In this document: piece by piece, positions 1 through 8,052 of the stretch
Numbering within the stretch: position 1 is the stretch's first letter
Layout: every line of letters starts with the position of its first letter
Assembly (NCBI GenBank): GCA_003550275.1
Contig: QXCW01000002.1
Span: forward strand, 3,285,501-3,349,500
Source: Flavobacteriaceae bacterium MAR_2010_72
GTDB taxonomy: Bacteria; Bacteroidota; Bacteroidia; Flavobacteriales; Flavobacteriaceae
DNA length: 64,000 nt
Direction: 5' to 3'
Position numbers and translations under genes: made by a program
The notes under the pieces: generated by a model
Seen by the model: only the letters and a program-made list of their open reading frames with translations
Databases searched by the model: none
Told to the model about the DNA's origin: nothing

Positions 1-351
1 GAATTCATCATTATTAATTTTTACAACGGCGTTAACAGGTTCCCAAGTAGGACGCTCAAGAGGGCGCTTTTCAATTCTGTAGGTAAATAAATCGTTTGGT
101 TTAGCATTTGCTTCGTTTACAAACCCTACTTTTTTTAATTGTTCTTCTATTTTATAAATGCTCTTGTTGAAACCTGTATTGCCAACAACACGCCAATACT
201 GTTCGACAAAGGCAGTGGTTTCATAAGCCAAATCTCCTGTAAATTTTGAAGAAACAGGTGCTGAATAGTTTTGCTGAAACTCTTTAGGTCGTTCAGTCTT
301 ACATCCTAGATATAACAATGAAACAATAAATAAAATACGGAAGCTGTACAT
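1..351 (-). CDS. Lipoprotein, possible M28-family peptidase (3' part missing)
   Basis: The reading frame is open from the ATG at 349-351 to the window edge, giving 117 residues of the N-terminus. It begins with a short hydrophobic lipoprotein signal ending in the lipobox LYLGC (Cys17), so the product is probably an envelope lipoprotein. Residues 37-80 (start TGDLAYETTAFVEQYWRVVG) resemble the segment that precedes the catalytic domain in M28 aminopeptidases, which trims around a conserved 'R..GS' turn; the catalytic region lies outside the window. It starts 5 bases after the uracil-DNA glycosylase stop, so it is probably the last gene of the rsmI operon. The M28 assignment is an inference from a short N-terminal piece; the lipoprotein call is firmer. 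Confidence 0.55.
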   Translation of the reverse strand, partial: MYSFRILFIVSLLYLGCKTERPKEFQQNYSAPVSSKFTGDLAYETTAFVEQYWRVVGNTGFNKSIYKIEEQLKKVGFVNEANAKPNDLFTYRIEKRPLERPTWEPVNAVVKINNDEF

Positions 352-356
352 GAAAA

Positions 357-929
357 TTAAAAAATAAGGTTGTGGACTTTGGTTTTTAAAACAGGCAATA
401 CCTCTGTATTGAACCATGGATTTTTAGATAACCAAAATCGGTTTCTAGGTGAGGGATGGGGTAAAGGGAAATAGTCTGGCAAATAGGTTTTATAATTGGC
501 AACGGTTTCGGTTAAGTTTGCTTTTGTTTTTTCCTTTAAATAATAGTTTTGCGCATAGGTTCCTATGAGTAGTGTTAGCTTTACTTTTGGCATGTGCTCA
601 AAAAGACGTTGATGCCATTGTGGTGCGCATTCTGGTCGTGGCGGCAAATCTCCTGATTTACCTTTTCCAGGGTAGCAAAACCCCATTGGAATAATGGCAA
701 TTTTTGTAGTGTCATAAAACACCTCGTCGGATACGTTGAGCCAGTTGCGAAGCTGCTTGCCACTAGCATCGTCCCATGGCACACCAGAAGCATGAACTTT
801 AGTCCCTGGTGCTTGACCGATAATGACAATTTTTGACTCTATATGGGCTTCGGCGACAGGTCGTGGCCCAAGTGGCAAATGTTTGGTGCAAATCGAGCAT
901 TGTCTTATGTCATTTAGTAATGCCTCCAT
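357..929 (-). CDS. Uracil-DNA glycosylase family protein, Fe-S (family 4-like) type
   Basis: 190 residues. The N-terminal active-site motif GQAPG is at 38-42 and the C-terminal substrate-loop motif PHPSPRN at 157-163, as in the uracil-DNA glycosylase superfamily that removes uracil from DNA for base-excision repair. Four cysteines, Cys11, Cys14, Cys85 and Cys101, follow the CX2C...CX15C spacing of the [4Fe-4S] family 4/5 enzymes, so a bound iron-sulfur cluster is likely. Its ATG overlaps the rsmI stop by one base (TAATG), indicating translational coupling. Many Bacteroidota proteins of this type carry only a family-level annotation, so the exact substrate (uracil or another damaged base) is not settled. 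Confidence 0.85.
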   Translation of the reverse strand: MEALLNDIRQCSICTKHLPLGPRPVAEAHIESKIVIIGQAPGTKVHASGVPWDDASGKQLRNWLNVSDEVFYDTTKIAIIPMGFCYPGKGKSGDLPPRPECAPQWHQRLFEHMPKVKLTLLIGTYAQNYYLKEKTKANLTETVANYKTYLPDYFPLPHPSPRNRFWLSKNPWFNTEVLPVLKTKVHNLIF

Positions 930-1600
930 TATTTTTTGCCTCCAACCACAATCACGATTTCACCTTTAGGTGGCTTTTTAGTGTAATGTCCCAAAACTTC
1001 CTTTGCAGTTCCTCTGATGGTTTCTTCATATAATTTAGTCAATTCCCGAGACACTGAAACTGGTCTATCTTCACCAAAATACTCGCAAAAATTGGTGAGT
1101 GTTTTGAGAAGTTTGTGAGGTGATTCGTAGAAGATAATCGTTCGGGTTTCTTCAGAAAGCAGTGTTAATCTCGTTTGTCTTCCTTTTTTTACAGGTAAAA
1201 ATCCTTCAAACACAAATTTATCGTTCGGCAAGCCACTATTCACCAATGCTGGAACAAACGCAGTGGCACCGGGAAGACAATCCACCTCAATGCCATGTTC
1301 AATACATGCTCGTGTTAACAAAAATCCAGGATCTGAAATGGCTGGCGTGCCAGCATCGCTTATTAAAGCAATTGTAGTTCCATTTTTTAGCTTGTTAATT
1401 AAGCCTTCAACGGTTTTATGTTCATTATGCATGTGATGGGACTGTGCAGGTGTACTGATCTCAAAATGTTTGAGTAATTTCCCAGAAGTTCGGGTGTCTT
1501 CGGCCAAAATTAAATCGGCTTCTTTTAGAACTTCTATAGCCCTAAATGTGATATCTTTTAAATTACCAATAGGTGTGGGAACAATGTAAAGTTTGCTCAT
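929..1600 (-). CDS. rsmI: 16S rRNA (cytidine(1402)-2'-O)-methyltransferase
   Basis: 223 residues. RsmI methylates the 2'-OH of C1402 in the decoding centre of 16S rRNA using S-adenosylmethionine. Visible landmarks are the N-terminal TPIGNLKDIT segment, the AEDTRTSGKLL stretch and the SDAGTPAISDPG motif of the tetrapyrrole-methylase fold. The length is near the short end for the family (about 225-290), because the C-terminal helical tail found in proteobacterial RsmI is absent, which is usual in Bacteroidota. It is the first recognisable gene of a leftward unit with the uracil-DNA glycosylase and the lipoprotein gene. Confidence 0.95.
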   Translation of the reverse strand: MSKLYIVPTPIGNLKDITFRAIEVLKEADLILAEDTRTSGKLLKHFEISTPAQSHHMHNEHKTVEGLINKLKNGTTIALISDAGTPAISDPGFLLTRACIEHGIEVDCLPGATAFVPALVNSGLPNDKFVFEGFLPVKKGRQTRLTLLSEETRTIIFYESPHKLLKTLTNFCEYFGEDRPVSVSRELTKLYEETIRGTAKEVLGHYTKKPPKGEIVIVVGGKK

Positions 1601-1702
1601 GTGTTAGCGATTGAACGGTTTGTTTGAGCTCTCCAAACGGAAACCGTTTGGAAGCGAGTAGTGAAAGCGCGACCGCGACTTTGGAGCGGAAACACCATAA
1701 CA
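1601..1702 (-). other. Structured intergenic element with nested inverted repeats
   Basis: A 102-base spacer between rsmI and the upstream coiled-coil gene. A perfect 8-bp hairpin (CCAAACGG, AAA loop, CCGTTTGG) occupies 1633-1651. CTCCAAA at 1631-1637 also has an inverted partner TTTGGAG near 1679-1685, and GTGTTA near the left end pairs with TAACAC near the right end. The element is more GC-rich than neighbouring spacers. It may be an mRNA structure, a weak terminator without U-run, or a dispersed genomic repeat. No function is assigned. Confidence 0.4.
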
Positions 1703-2443
1703 CTAATCGAACTTACTTTCAACGATTTGTAAAAAGCGTGCCTCGACCTCTTCTTTGCCTGCCCAATTATTATAATCTGGTTTTACAATAGTTTGGATGA
1801 GATTGGAGGCCTCTTTATAAGTGCTTGCGGTGTTTATCTGTGAAAGTACGCGTTCGTAATCCTCTATTTTACCGTTGAACAAGTGTTTAATAAAGGCCAA
1901 CTTATCGTTGAGGCCGATATTTAAGCCGCCGTTTTTGAGTTTGTCATTTAAGGATTTTTTAAAGTTCTCTCGAATTTTGGCCTCGGAAACGGGCTCAAAC
2001 TCGGGAATGTCCTGAAAACCAGCTGTAATTTCTTCTAGATTATTTTTATGGACTTGTTTTTGCGGAATGGCTTCTTCAAAAATGGCATCGATTTCATCGG
2101 CTTCTTGAGGCATCTGGGCCACCATATCTTTGATTTTTTCCATAACTGGCTCCATGATATCATCGTCCTCAACCTCGTCAAGGTTGATATAGATTTTATC
2201 TTCAATTTCTATATTGTCACTTACTTTATTATTGAAGGCCGTGTCCAACATTTCAAAGAATGAGGAGTCATTTCCAATGGTTGGGAGGTCGTCCTCAAAA
2301 TTTTCATTTGCAAATTTTAATACAGAAAGTTTTTCATAAAGTAAGGCCACTTCAGCGTGCATTTTAATAACATCCTCTTTCCCTTTTAGTTTAAGAATCC
2401 TATGCGCAATGCTTACCAATTCTGATTCCAACTTCTTCTTCAT
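1703..2443 (-). CDS. Conserved-looking protein of unknown function, acidic with N-terminal coiled coil
   Basis: 246 residues; I do not recognise a family. There is no signal peptide or membrane segment, so it is probably cytoplasmic. Residues 1-50 are heptad-rich (KLESELVSIAHRILKLKGKE followed by an alternating Leu/Glu pattern) and look like a coiled coil. Residues 55-150 are strongly acidic, with a run around VEDDDIMEPV. The C-terminal 90 residues form a more basic, probably helical region with NIGLNDKLAFIKHLFNGK at its core. It lies 102 bases upstream of rsmI and is divergent from tdk. Similar flanking of tdk and rsmI by a protein of this shape would support a housekeeping role, but none is claimed here. 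Confidence 0.7.
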   Translation of the reverse strand: MKKKLESELVSIAHRILKLKGKEDVIKMHAEVALLYEKLSVLKFANENFEDDLPTIGNDSSFFEMLDTAFNNKVSDNIEIEDKIYINLDEVEDDDIMEPVMEKIKDMVAQMPQEADEIDAIFEEAIPQKQVHKNNLEEITAGFQDIPEFEPVSEAKIRENFKKSLNDKLKNGGLNIGLNDKLAFIKHLFNGKIEDYERVLSQINTASTYKEASNLIQTIVKPDYNNWAGKEEVEARFLQIVESKFD

Positions 2444-2545
2444 AACTTTTAAATTTAATGCTATTTAGGTTTTTGATTTTTAATAAATTTACGTCACCTT
2501 TATACAAAACGAAATTAGGCTTTGTTTTAGTGTTAAAATTACAAA

Positions 2546-3193
2546 ATGTTTCTCGAAAATACTGTTAATCATAAAGAACAATTTGGTTGGATTGAAGTTA
2601 TTTGCGGCTCAATGTTCTCTGGCAAAACCGAAGAACTGATTCGCAGACTCAAGCGTGCACAGTTTGCTAGACAAAAGGTAGAAATCTTTAAACCCGCAAT
2701 TGATGTGCGTTATGATGAGGAAAAAGTCATCTCACATGACTCCAACGAAATTAGATCTACTCCGGTGCCTGCAGCTGCAAACATTCCTATTTTAGCTGAT
2801 GGTTGTGATGTGGTTGGAATTGATGAGGCCCAGTTTTTTGATGATGAAATTGTAAGGGTTTGTAACGATTTGGCCAACAAAGGTGTTCGGGTGATTGTTG
2901 CCGGATTGGATATGGATTTTAAGGGCAATCCCTTTGGGCCCATGCCAAATTTAATGGCTACCGCCGAATATGTTACCAAAGTGCACGCTATTTGCACAAA
3001 AACGGGAAATTTGGCCCAGTACAGTTACCGAAAAGCAAAAAGCGATGCTATTGTATTATTAGGTGAAGTCGAAGAATATGAGCCCTTAAGCCGAGCGGCG
3101 TTTTATAAATCAATGTTGCGCGACAAGGTGAGAAACATGAAGGTCAACGACCCCGAAGACATTTCTTTAAAACAGAAGTCATCAAATGCCTAA
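2546..3193 (+). CDS. tdk: Thymidine kinase, type II
   Basis: 215 residues; phosphorylates thymidine with ATP in the pyrimidine salvage pathway. The P-loop GSMFSGKT is at 21-28 and the DEAQFF motif at 93-98 supplies the catalytic Glu94. The lasso region reads [16 protein letters not shown] (148-163) and holds a single cysteine (Cys150), where many type II kinases have zinc-binding cysteine pairs. This suggests a reduced or missing structural zinc site. The last 8 bases overlap the start of alr, so the two are translated from one transcript. The ATG at 2546 is the only in-frame Met before the conserved [10 protein letters not shown] segment. Confidence 0.95.
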   Translation: MFLENTVNHKEQFGWIEVICGSMFSGKTEELIRRLKRAQFARQKVEIFKPAIDVRYDEEKVISHDSNEIRSTPVPAAANIPILADGCDVVGIDEAQFFDDEIVRVCNDLANKGVRVIVAGLDMDFKGNPFGPMPNLMATAEYVTKVHAICTKTGNLAQYSYRKAKSDAIVLLGEVEEYEPLSRAAFYKSMLRDKVRNMKVNDPEDISLKQKSSNA

Positions 3194-4292
3194 AGCCCAA
3201 GAAACGATTCTCGAGATTGACCTTAAGGCTTTGAGTCATAATTTCGATCACCTAAAATCAAAACTAAACGGAAATACAAAATTTTTGGCCGTTGTCAAAG
3301 CTTATGGCTATGGCAGTGACGCCTGTGAAATTGCACTACACTTACAAAAACTTGGTGTAGATTATTTTGCAGTAGCCTATGTAAAAGAAGGTGTAGCTTT
3401 AAGGGATGCAGGTATCACTGCGCCTGTTTTGGTGTTGCATCCTCAACCAGTAAATTTTAAAACTTTAATTGAACACTGCTTAGAACCCAGCTTATACAAT
3501 GCAAAAGTTTTAAGCGCGTTTATTAATGCTGCCGAAGATGCAAACCAAAAGGATTATCCTGTTCATATTAAATTTAATACGGGTTTAAACCGGATAGGTT
3601 TTTGGGAAAATGATTTAGATTATTTACACACAAGTTTAAATAATGTGAAATCCGTTCGTATAAAATCGCTTTTTTCTCATATGGCCGCGAGTGAAGACCT
3701 GAATGAAAAAGATTTTACACTTGCTCAAATAGCTACTTTTAAAAACATTTGTGATAATTTTTCAAAACGTTTCGGTTATCTGCCGATGCTTCATATGTGT
3801 AATACTTCGGGAATTTTGAATTTTCCTGAAGCGCATCTTGATATGGTGCGAAGTGGCATTGGTTTGTATGGCTTTGGTAATTCTGAAAAAGAAAGCCAAC
3901 ATTTAAAACCTATAGCTACTTTAAAATCGGTGATTTCGCAAATTCATTTTATAGAAAAAGGGGAGACAGTTGGCTATAATAGAGCTTATAAAAGCGAGGC
4001 CTTTCAAAAAACAGCAACCATACCCATAGGTCATGCAGATGGTATTGGCCGACAATACGGTAATGGGAAAGGATTTGTAACTATCAATGGAAAAAGAGCT
4101 GCAATCATTGGAAATGTGTGCATGGATATGATTATGGTAAACATTACAAATATTGATTGCCAGGAAGGTGACGAAGTGATTGTTTTTGGTCAACAACCAA
4201 CTGCAGAGGTCTTTTCAAAAACCGCAAACACCATTTCATACGAGATTATAACAGCAATATCCCAACGCATTAAACGTGTGATTTTAAAATAA
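3186..4292 (+). CDS. alr: Alanine racemase
   Basis: 368 residues; a PLP enzyme interconverting L- and D-alanine for peptidoglycan. The PLP lysine is Lys38 in AVVKAYGYG, and the second catalytic base is Tyr264 in VGYNRAYKS. The N-terminal TIM barrel is followed by the C-terminal beta domain, with the typical CMDMIMVN motif near residue 315. Length is normal for the family. The gene overlaps tdk by 8 bases, and mscL follows after about 70 bases. Confidence 0.96.
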   Translation: MPKAQETILEIDLKALSHNFDHLKSKLNGNTKFLAVVKAYGYGSDACEIALHLQKLGVDYFAVAYVKEGVALRDAGITAPVLVLHPQPVNFKTLIEHCLEPSLYNAKVLSAFINAAEDANQKDYPVHIKFNTGLNRIGFWENDLDYLHTSLNNVKSVRIKSLFSHMAASEDLNEKDFTLAQIATFKNICDNFSKRFGYLPMLHMCNTSGILNFPEAHLDMVRSGIGLYGFGNSEKESQHLKPIATLKSVISQIHFIEKGETVGYNRAYKSEAFQKTATIPIGHADGIGRQYGNGKGFVTINGKRAAIIGNVCMDMIMVNITNIDCQEGDEVIVFGQQPTAEVFSKTANTISYEIITAISQRIKRVILK

Positions 4293-4361
4293 ATAGCTCC
4301 AATTTTAAGTGTTCTGTAATTTTTACTTATTTTAGAGTCCTATTAACTAAATCAAATTATT

Positions 4362-4766
4362 ATGCTAAAAGAGTTTAAAGATTTTGCCATGAAGGGCAAT
4401 TTGGTCGACATTGCAGTTGCCTTCGTTATGGGTGCGGCTTTTAACAAGGTTGTAGCCTCATTTACAGGTGGGATTGTATCCCCTTTAATTGGATTGATAT
4501 TTAAATCTGATTTCAAAGACCTAAAATATGTGCTTACCGAAGGTGTTGCTAATGACGCAGGTGAAATTACAGGAGAAGTTGCCATGATGTATGGTGATTT
4601 TTTAACCAGTTTGATTGATTTTATAATCGTAGCTTTTGTTATGTTTATGGTTATAAAAGGAATCAATAAAATGAAGAAAAAAGAAGAGCCAGCACCAGAA
4701 CCAGCACCTGCAGGCCCATCTGAGATTGATCTTTTAAAAGAAATCAGAGATGCTTTAAAAAAATAG
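4362..4766 (+). CDS. mscL: Large-conductance mechanosensitive channel
   Basis: 134 residues; opens under membrane tension to release solutes during osmotic downshock. The signature FKDFAMKGNLVDIAVAFVMG covers the N-terminal helix and the start of TM1. TM2 is at about 82-103 (LTSLIDFIIVAFVMFMVIKG), and the C-terminal cytoplasmic helix ends in IDLLKEIRDALKK. A linker of alternating Pro/Glu/Ala (about residues 109-120) separates TM2 from that bundle. A strong terminator follows, so the gene ends its transcription unit. Confidence 0.96.
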   Translation: MLKEFKDFAMKGNLVDIAVAFVMGAAFNKVVASFTGGIVSPLIGLIFKSDFKDLKYVLTEGVANDAGEITGEVAMMYGDFLTSLIDFIIVAFVMFMVIKGINKMKKKEEPAPEPAPAGPSEIDLLKEIRDALKK

Positions 4767-4814
4767 TATTATTAAATTGATCTAAAACTTTCAGTTTTAA
4801 TATTATACAATTTT

Positions 4815-4853
4815 CAAAAAAACCGGTAATATTTTACATTACCGGTTTTTTTA
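4815..4853 (+). terminator. Rho-independent terminator after mscL
   Basis: A perfect 10-bp stem (AACCGGTAAT at 4821-4830, ATTACCGGTT at 4838-4847) with a 7-base loop, preceded by an A run and followed by a T run. It should stop mscL transcription before asd. Confidence 0.9.
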
Positions 4854-4912
4854 TGCCCTAATTTTTAGCAAAAAATCTCGCGTTTTTTAATACAACACTC
4901 TTAAAAATGCTA

Positions 4913-4920
4913 TAATTTTG
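4913..4920 (+). promoter_or_regulatory. Candidate -7 box for asd
   Basis: TAATTTTG fits the Bacteroidota -7 consensus TAnnTTTG and sits 20 bases before the asd ATG, downstream of the mscL terminator. No clear TTTG element is seen at the -33 position, so the call is moderate. Confidence 0.45.
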
Positions 4921-4939
4921 TCACCTAAAATTTTAAACC

Positions 4940-5929
4940 ATGAAAATAGCCGTTGTTGGAGCCACAGGATTAGTTGGAAGTGTGATGCTCAAAGTTCTTG
5001 AAGAACGTAATTTTCCACTTACTGAATTGATTCCTGTCGCTTCAGAAAAATCAATTGGAAAGAAGATCTCTTTTAAAAACAAGGAATATAGCATTGTTGG
5101 TTTGGAAGACGCCGTAAAAATGAAGCCAGAAATTGCTTTGTTTTCTGCTGGTGGAAGCACTTCTCTAGAGTGGGCTCCTAAATTTGCTGCAGCTGGTACA
5201 ACTGTCATCGACAATTCTTCAGCTTGGCGAATGCAGGCTGATAAAAAATTGATAGTTCCTGAAATCAATGCTAAAGAATTAACCAAATCTGATAAGATTA
5301 TTGCAAATCCAAACTGTTCAACCATTCAAATGGTGATGGCATTGGCACCGCTTCATAGTAAATATAAAATAAAGCGCATTGTTGTTTCAACCTATCAATC
5401 CATTTCTGGGACTGGGGTTAAAGCCGTTAAACAACTTGAAAATGAACTTGCTGGTGTTGAAGGCGAAATGGCATATCATTACCCGATACACAGAAACGCC
5501 ATTCCTCATTGTGATGTGTTTGAAGAAAATGGCTATACAAAAGAAGAAATGAAATTGGTTAGGGAAACTCAAAAAATTCTCAATGACAATACGATTGCGG
5601 TAACTGCCACTGCCGTACGTATTCCAACTTCGGGCGGACATAGTGAAGCGGTAAATGTGGCCTTCGAAAATGATTTTGACCTTTCCGAAGTTCGCCAAAT
5701 TTTAAGTCAAACTCCTGGTGTAGTCGTACAAGACAATATAGATGTTAATGTGTATCCAATGCCTATTTACGCCCATGATAAAGATGATGTTTTTGTGGGT
5801 CGTATCAGGCGTGATGGTTCACAACCTAATACTTTGAATATGTGGATTGTTGCTGACAACTTGAGAAAAGGCGCTGCAACAAATACTGTTCAAATAGCAG
5901 AATATCTTGTTGAAAACAACCTTGTATAA
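4940..5929 (+). CDS. asd: Aspartate-semialdehyde dehydrogenase
   Basis: 329 residues; reduces aspartyl phosphate to aspartate semialdehyde with NADPH, the branch point to lysine, diaminopimelate, threonine and methionine. The nucleotide-binding loop GATGLVG is at 7-13, the nucleophile is Cys126 in NPNCSTIQM, and the catalytic His234 lies in TSGGHSEAV. Length is typical. It is a single-gene unit bracketed by terminators on both sides. Confidence 0.96.
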   Translation: MKIAVVGATGLVGSVMLKVLEERNFPLTELIPVASEKSIGKKISFKNKEYSIVGLEDAVKMKPEIALFSAGGSTSLEWAPKFAAAGTTVIDNSSAWRMQADKKLIVPEINAKELTKSDKIIANPNCSTIQMVMALAPLHSKYKIKRIVVSTYQSISGTGVKAVKQLENELAGVEGEMAYHYPIHRNAIPHCDVFEENGYTKEEMKLVRETQKILNDNTIAVTATAVRIPTSGGHSEAVNVAFENDFDLSEVRQILSQTPGVVVQDNIDVNVYPMPIYAHDKDDVFVGRIRRDGSQPNTLNMWIVADNLRKGAATNTVQIAEYLVENNLV

Positions 5930-5955
5930 AATTTATGTGTATTTAATTTCATATT

Positions 5956-5987
5956 GAAAATCGCCGCTAAATAGCGGCGATTTTTTT
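5956..5987 (+). terminator. Rho-independent terminator after asd
   Basis: TCGCCGCT (5961-5968), a 4-base loop, AGCGGCGA (5973-5980), then seven T residues. The GC-rich stem and T tail make this a strong intrinsic terminator. Confidence 0.92.
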
Positions 5988-5991
5988 ATCT

Positions 5992-5999
5992 TATTTTTG
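5992..5999 (+). promoter_or_regulatory. Candidate -7 box immediately before the orphan ABC ATPase gene
   Basis: TATTTTTG matches TAnnTTTG and ends 4 bases before the ATG at 6004. Transcription would begin at or near the start codon, so the mRNA could be leaderless or nearly so. Confidence 0.4.
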
Positions 6000-6003
6000 C
6001 AAC

Positions 6004-6915
6004 ATGTTAGATGTAAAACAACTTAACTTTAGTTATGATAAAACCCCAATTCTGAAGGAAATTAATTTCTCAGTAAATGCTGGGGAACATCTCGCTATAA
6101 TTGGAGAAAGTGGTTCTGGTAAATCCACGCTTCTTAAGTTGCTTTATGGAGAATATGATTTAACCGAAGGTGAAATTTATTGGAACTCTGCCAAAATTCT
6201 GGGTCCAAAATTTAATTTAGTTGTTGGTTATGAGTTTATAAAATACGTTGCCCAAGAGTTTGATTTAATGCCTTTTATTAGTGTTGAAGAGAACGTTGGG
6301 AAATATCTTTCAAACTTTTTTCCGAAAGAAAAAAAAGAACGTACTCATGAGCTTTTAGAAGTTGTTGAACTTTCCAGTTTTGCAAAAACCAAAGTCAAAA
6401 CCTTAAGTGGCGGGCAAAAACAGCGTGTGGCACTGGCAAGGGCTCTAGCTAAACAGCCAGAACTTTTACTTCTAGATGAGCCTTTTAGTCATATTGATAA
6501 TTTTAAAAAACAATCGTTAAGACGGCGTCTGTTTAGATATTTAAAGGATCAAAACATAGCCTGTGTTGTTGCCACTCATGATAGTGAAGATGTTTTAGGT
6601 TATGCCGACCAAATGATCGTTTTGCACCAATCTAAAATCATTGCCAAAAACTCCCCTGAACACCTTTATAGCAATCCAAAAACACCTTTAATTGCTTCAT
6701 TTTTTGGTGAATTCAATGTTATAAATGAAGAGATTATATATGCGTGCCAATTAAAAGTTGTTGCTAAATCTAAATTAAATGTGGCTGTTAAGCAGGCGTT
6801 CTTTAAAGGCTCCTTTTACTTAATTGAAGCTGATTTTAAAGGGAATACGCTATTTTTTGAACACCCGATAAAATTAGATGTCGGTAAAAGCATTTGTCTG
6901 GAAATCACTAAATAA
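6004..6915 (+). CDS. Orphan ABC transporter ATP-binding protein
   Basis: 303 residues. An ABC ATPase domain occupies residues 1-215, with Walker A GESGSGKST at 34-42, signature LSGGQKQR at 134-141, Walker B LLLLDEP at 154-160 and switch His192. The remaining 85 or so residues form a small extra domain rich in beta-type sequence, reminiscent in position of the regulatory domains of importer ATPases (PotA/FbpC type), but I cannot match it to a named family. No permease or binding protein lies nearby, so the partner is encoded elsewhere. It overlaps the convergent Gre-like gene by 8 bases. The substrate is unknown. Confidence 0.85.
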   Translation: MLDVKQLNFSYDKTPILKEINFSVNAGEHLAIIGESGSGKSTLLKLLYGEYDLTEGEIYWNSAKILGPKFNLVVGYEFIKYVAQEFDLMPFISVEENVGKYLSNFFPKEKKERTHELLEVVELSSFAKTKVKTLSGGQKQRVALARALAKQPELLLLDEPFSHIDNFKKQSLRRRLFRYLKDQNIACVVATHDSEDVLGYADQMIVLHQSKIIAKNSPEHLYSNPKTPLIASFFGEFNVINEEIIYACQLKVVAKSKLNVAVKQAFFKGSFYLIEADFKGNTLFFEHPIKLDVGKSICLEITK

Positions 6916-7363
6916 TTTTAGTGATTTTAAATAGTTGATCTCGAAAATTTATCTGATCTCCAACCCTTTTACCAAGCAATATTTGCCCAATTGGAGTGGT
7001 TGACGAAATGGCAAAAAAATCTTGTTTGTCGGCGGTTAACTGTCCTAAACTTACTGCAATGAAATAATTCGAATTTGTGGTGAAAACAACACTTCCAAAA
7101 GCAACTTGAGCTGTGGTTCGTTTGACATCTATTTTCGAAAGTGTTACTGACAAATTATCTACATCCATAAGTTGTTGACCCAATTTCTCCCGCTCTAATT
7201 GCAGCATTGCTCTTGTCGTTTCATGCTTATCTCCCGCACTGCTTTTGATTTCAGTTGAAAGAGATTCATGCAGTTCACCAAAAACCTTTTGTAGGTTCCT
7301 ATGTCGCTCCTCTACCTTTTGAAAGCATTGGGTTAGAAGCGATTCTTTTATATTATTTGACAT
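6908..7363 (-). CDS. GreA/GreB-like C-terminal domain protein
   Basis: About 151 residues from the ATG at 7361-7363; a longer in-frame start at 7381 exists but would overlap mtgA by 29 bases, and AAAAAGG precedes the inner ATG. The N-terminal half is helical and coiled-coil like (KVEERHRNLQKVFGELHESL). The C-terminal half has the FKBP-like GreA/GreB fold signature, with SSTTPIGQILLGKRVGDQI followed by a final strand. Gre factors rescue backtracked RNA polymerase by stimulating transcript cleavage. The Asp/Glu pair at the coiled-coil tip needed for cleavage cannot be placed with confidence here, so it may be a Gre-like RNA polymerase-binding protein instead. It overlaps mtgA by 11 bases. Confidence 0.75.
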   Translation of the reverse strand: MSNNIKESLLTQCFQKVEERHRNLQKVFGELHESLSTEIKSSAGDKHETTRAMLQLEREKLGQQLMDVDNLSVTLSKIDVKRTTAQVAFGSVVFTTNSNYFIAVSLGQLTADKQDFFAISSTTPIGQILLGKRVGDQINFRDQLFKITKII

Positions 7364-8051
7364 CCTTTTTGTGGTAATCAATCGGTCCTAAATACCCCAT
7401 TTGACGAACAATCCAGTTTTTTCTGCCTTGAATATACGCCGATGCAGGATTAGCTCTATACACTCTTGGGTTAGGCAATATGGCAGCAATGGCGGCAGCT
7501 TCTTGTTGTGTTAGTCTGTTCGCGGACTTTCTAAACCAACGCTTTGAAGCCTCCTCGGCACCGTAAATACCATTCCCCATTTCAATACTATTTAAGTACA
7601 CTTCCATTATTCGTTCCTTAGACCAAACTAGTTCTATTAAAAATGTAAAATATGCTTCAAGACCTTTACGAAGCCAGCTTCGTTGTGGCCACAGAAATAC
7701 ATTTTTTGCCGTTTGTTGGCTTATGGTGCTTGCTCCTTTTATGCGCCTTCCCTTTTGATTGTTGTCCATTGCCTTTTTAATGGCTTCAAAATCGAAACCA
7801 TGATGATTCAAAAAGTTTTGATCTTCACTTGCAATCACTGCTTTCTGCAAATTGATTGATATGTTATCTAACGAAACCCAGTCGTGTTTCCAAACCACTT
7901 CTTTATCTTCTTGAGACTGTTCAATGTTTCTAATTACCATTAAGGGTGTTATAGGTACTGGCACCCATTTATATACTACCACCAATACAATGGAGATGAT
8001 GAATAACCATAGTAGTGTTTTAAAAATAAATTTAAAAAACCGTTTAATCAT
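7353..8051 (-). CDS. mtgA: Monofunctional biosynthetic peptidoglycan transglycosylase
   Basis: 232 residues; polymerises lipid II glycan strands at the inner membrane. One N-terminal membrane anchor (about 9-28) is followed by a GT51 domain with catalytic Glu76 in SEDQNFLNHHG. Further family motifs are GASTISQQTAKNVFLW (107-122) and RIMEVYLNSIEMG (147-159). There is no transpeptidase domain, which sets it apart from class A PBPs. The start is one base after the stop of the FAD oxidoreductase, and the 3' end overlaps the Gre-like gene, so the three genes form one leftward unit. Confidence 0.95.
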   Translation of the reverse strand: MIKRFFKFIFKTLLWLFIISIVLVVVYKWVPVPITPLMVIRNIEQSQEDKEVVWKHDWVSLDNISINLQKAVIASEDQNFLNHHGFDFEAIKKAMDNNQKGRRIKGASTISQQTAKNVFLWPQRSWLRKGLEAYFTFLIELVWSKERIMEVYLNSIEMGNGIYGAEEASKRWFRKSANRLTQQEAAAIAAILPNPRVYRANPASAYIQGRKNWIVRQMGYLGPIDYHKKDVK

Positions 8052-8052
8052 A

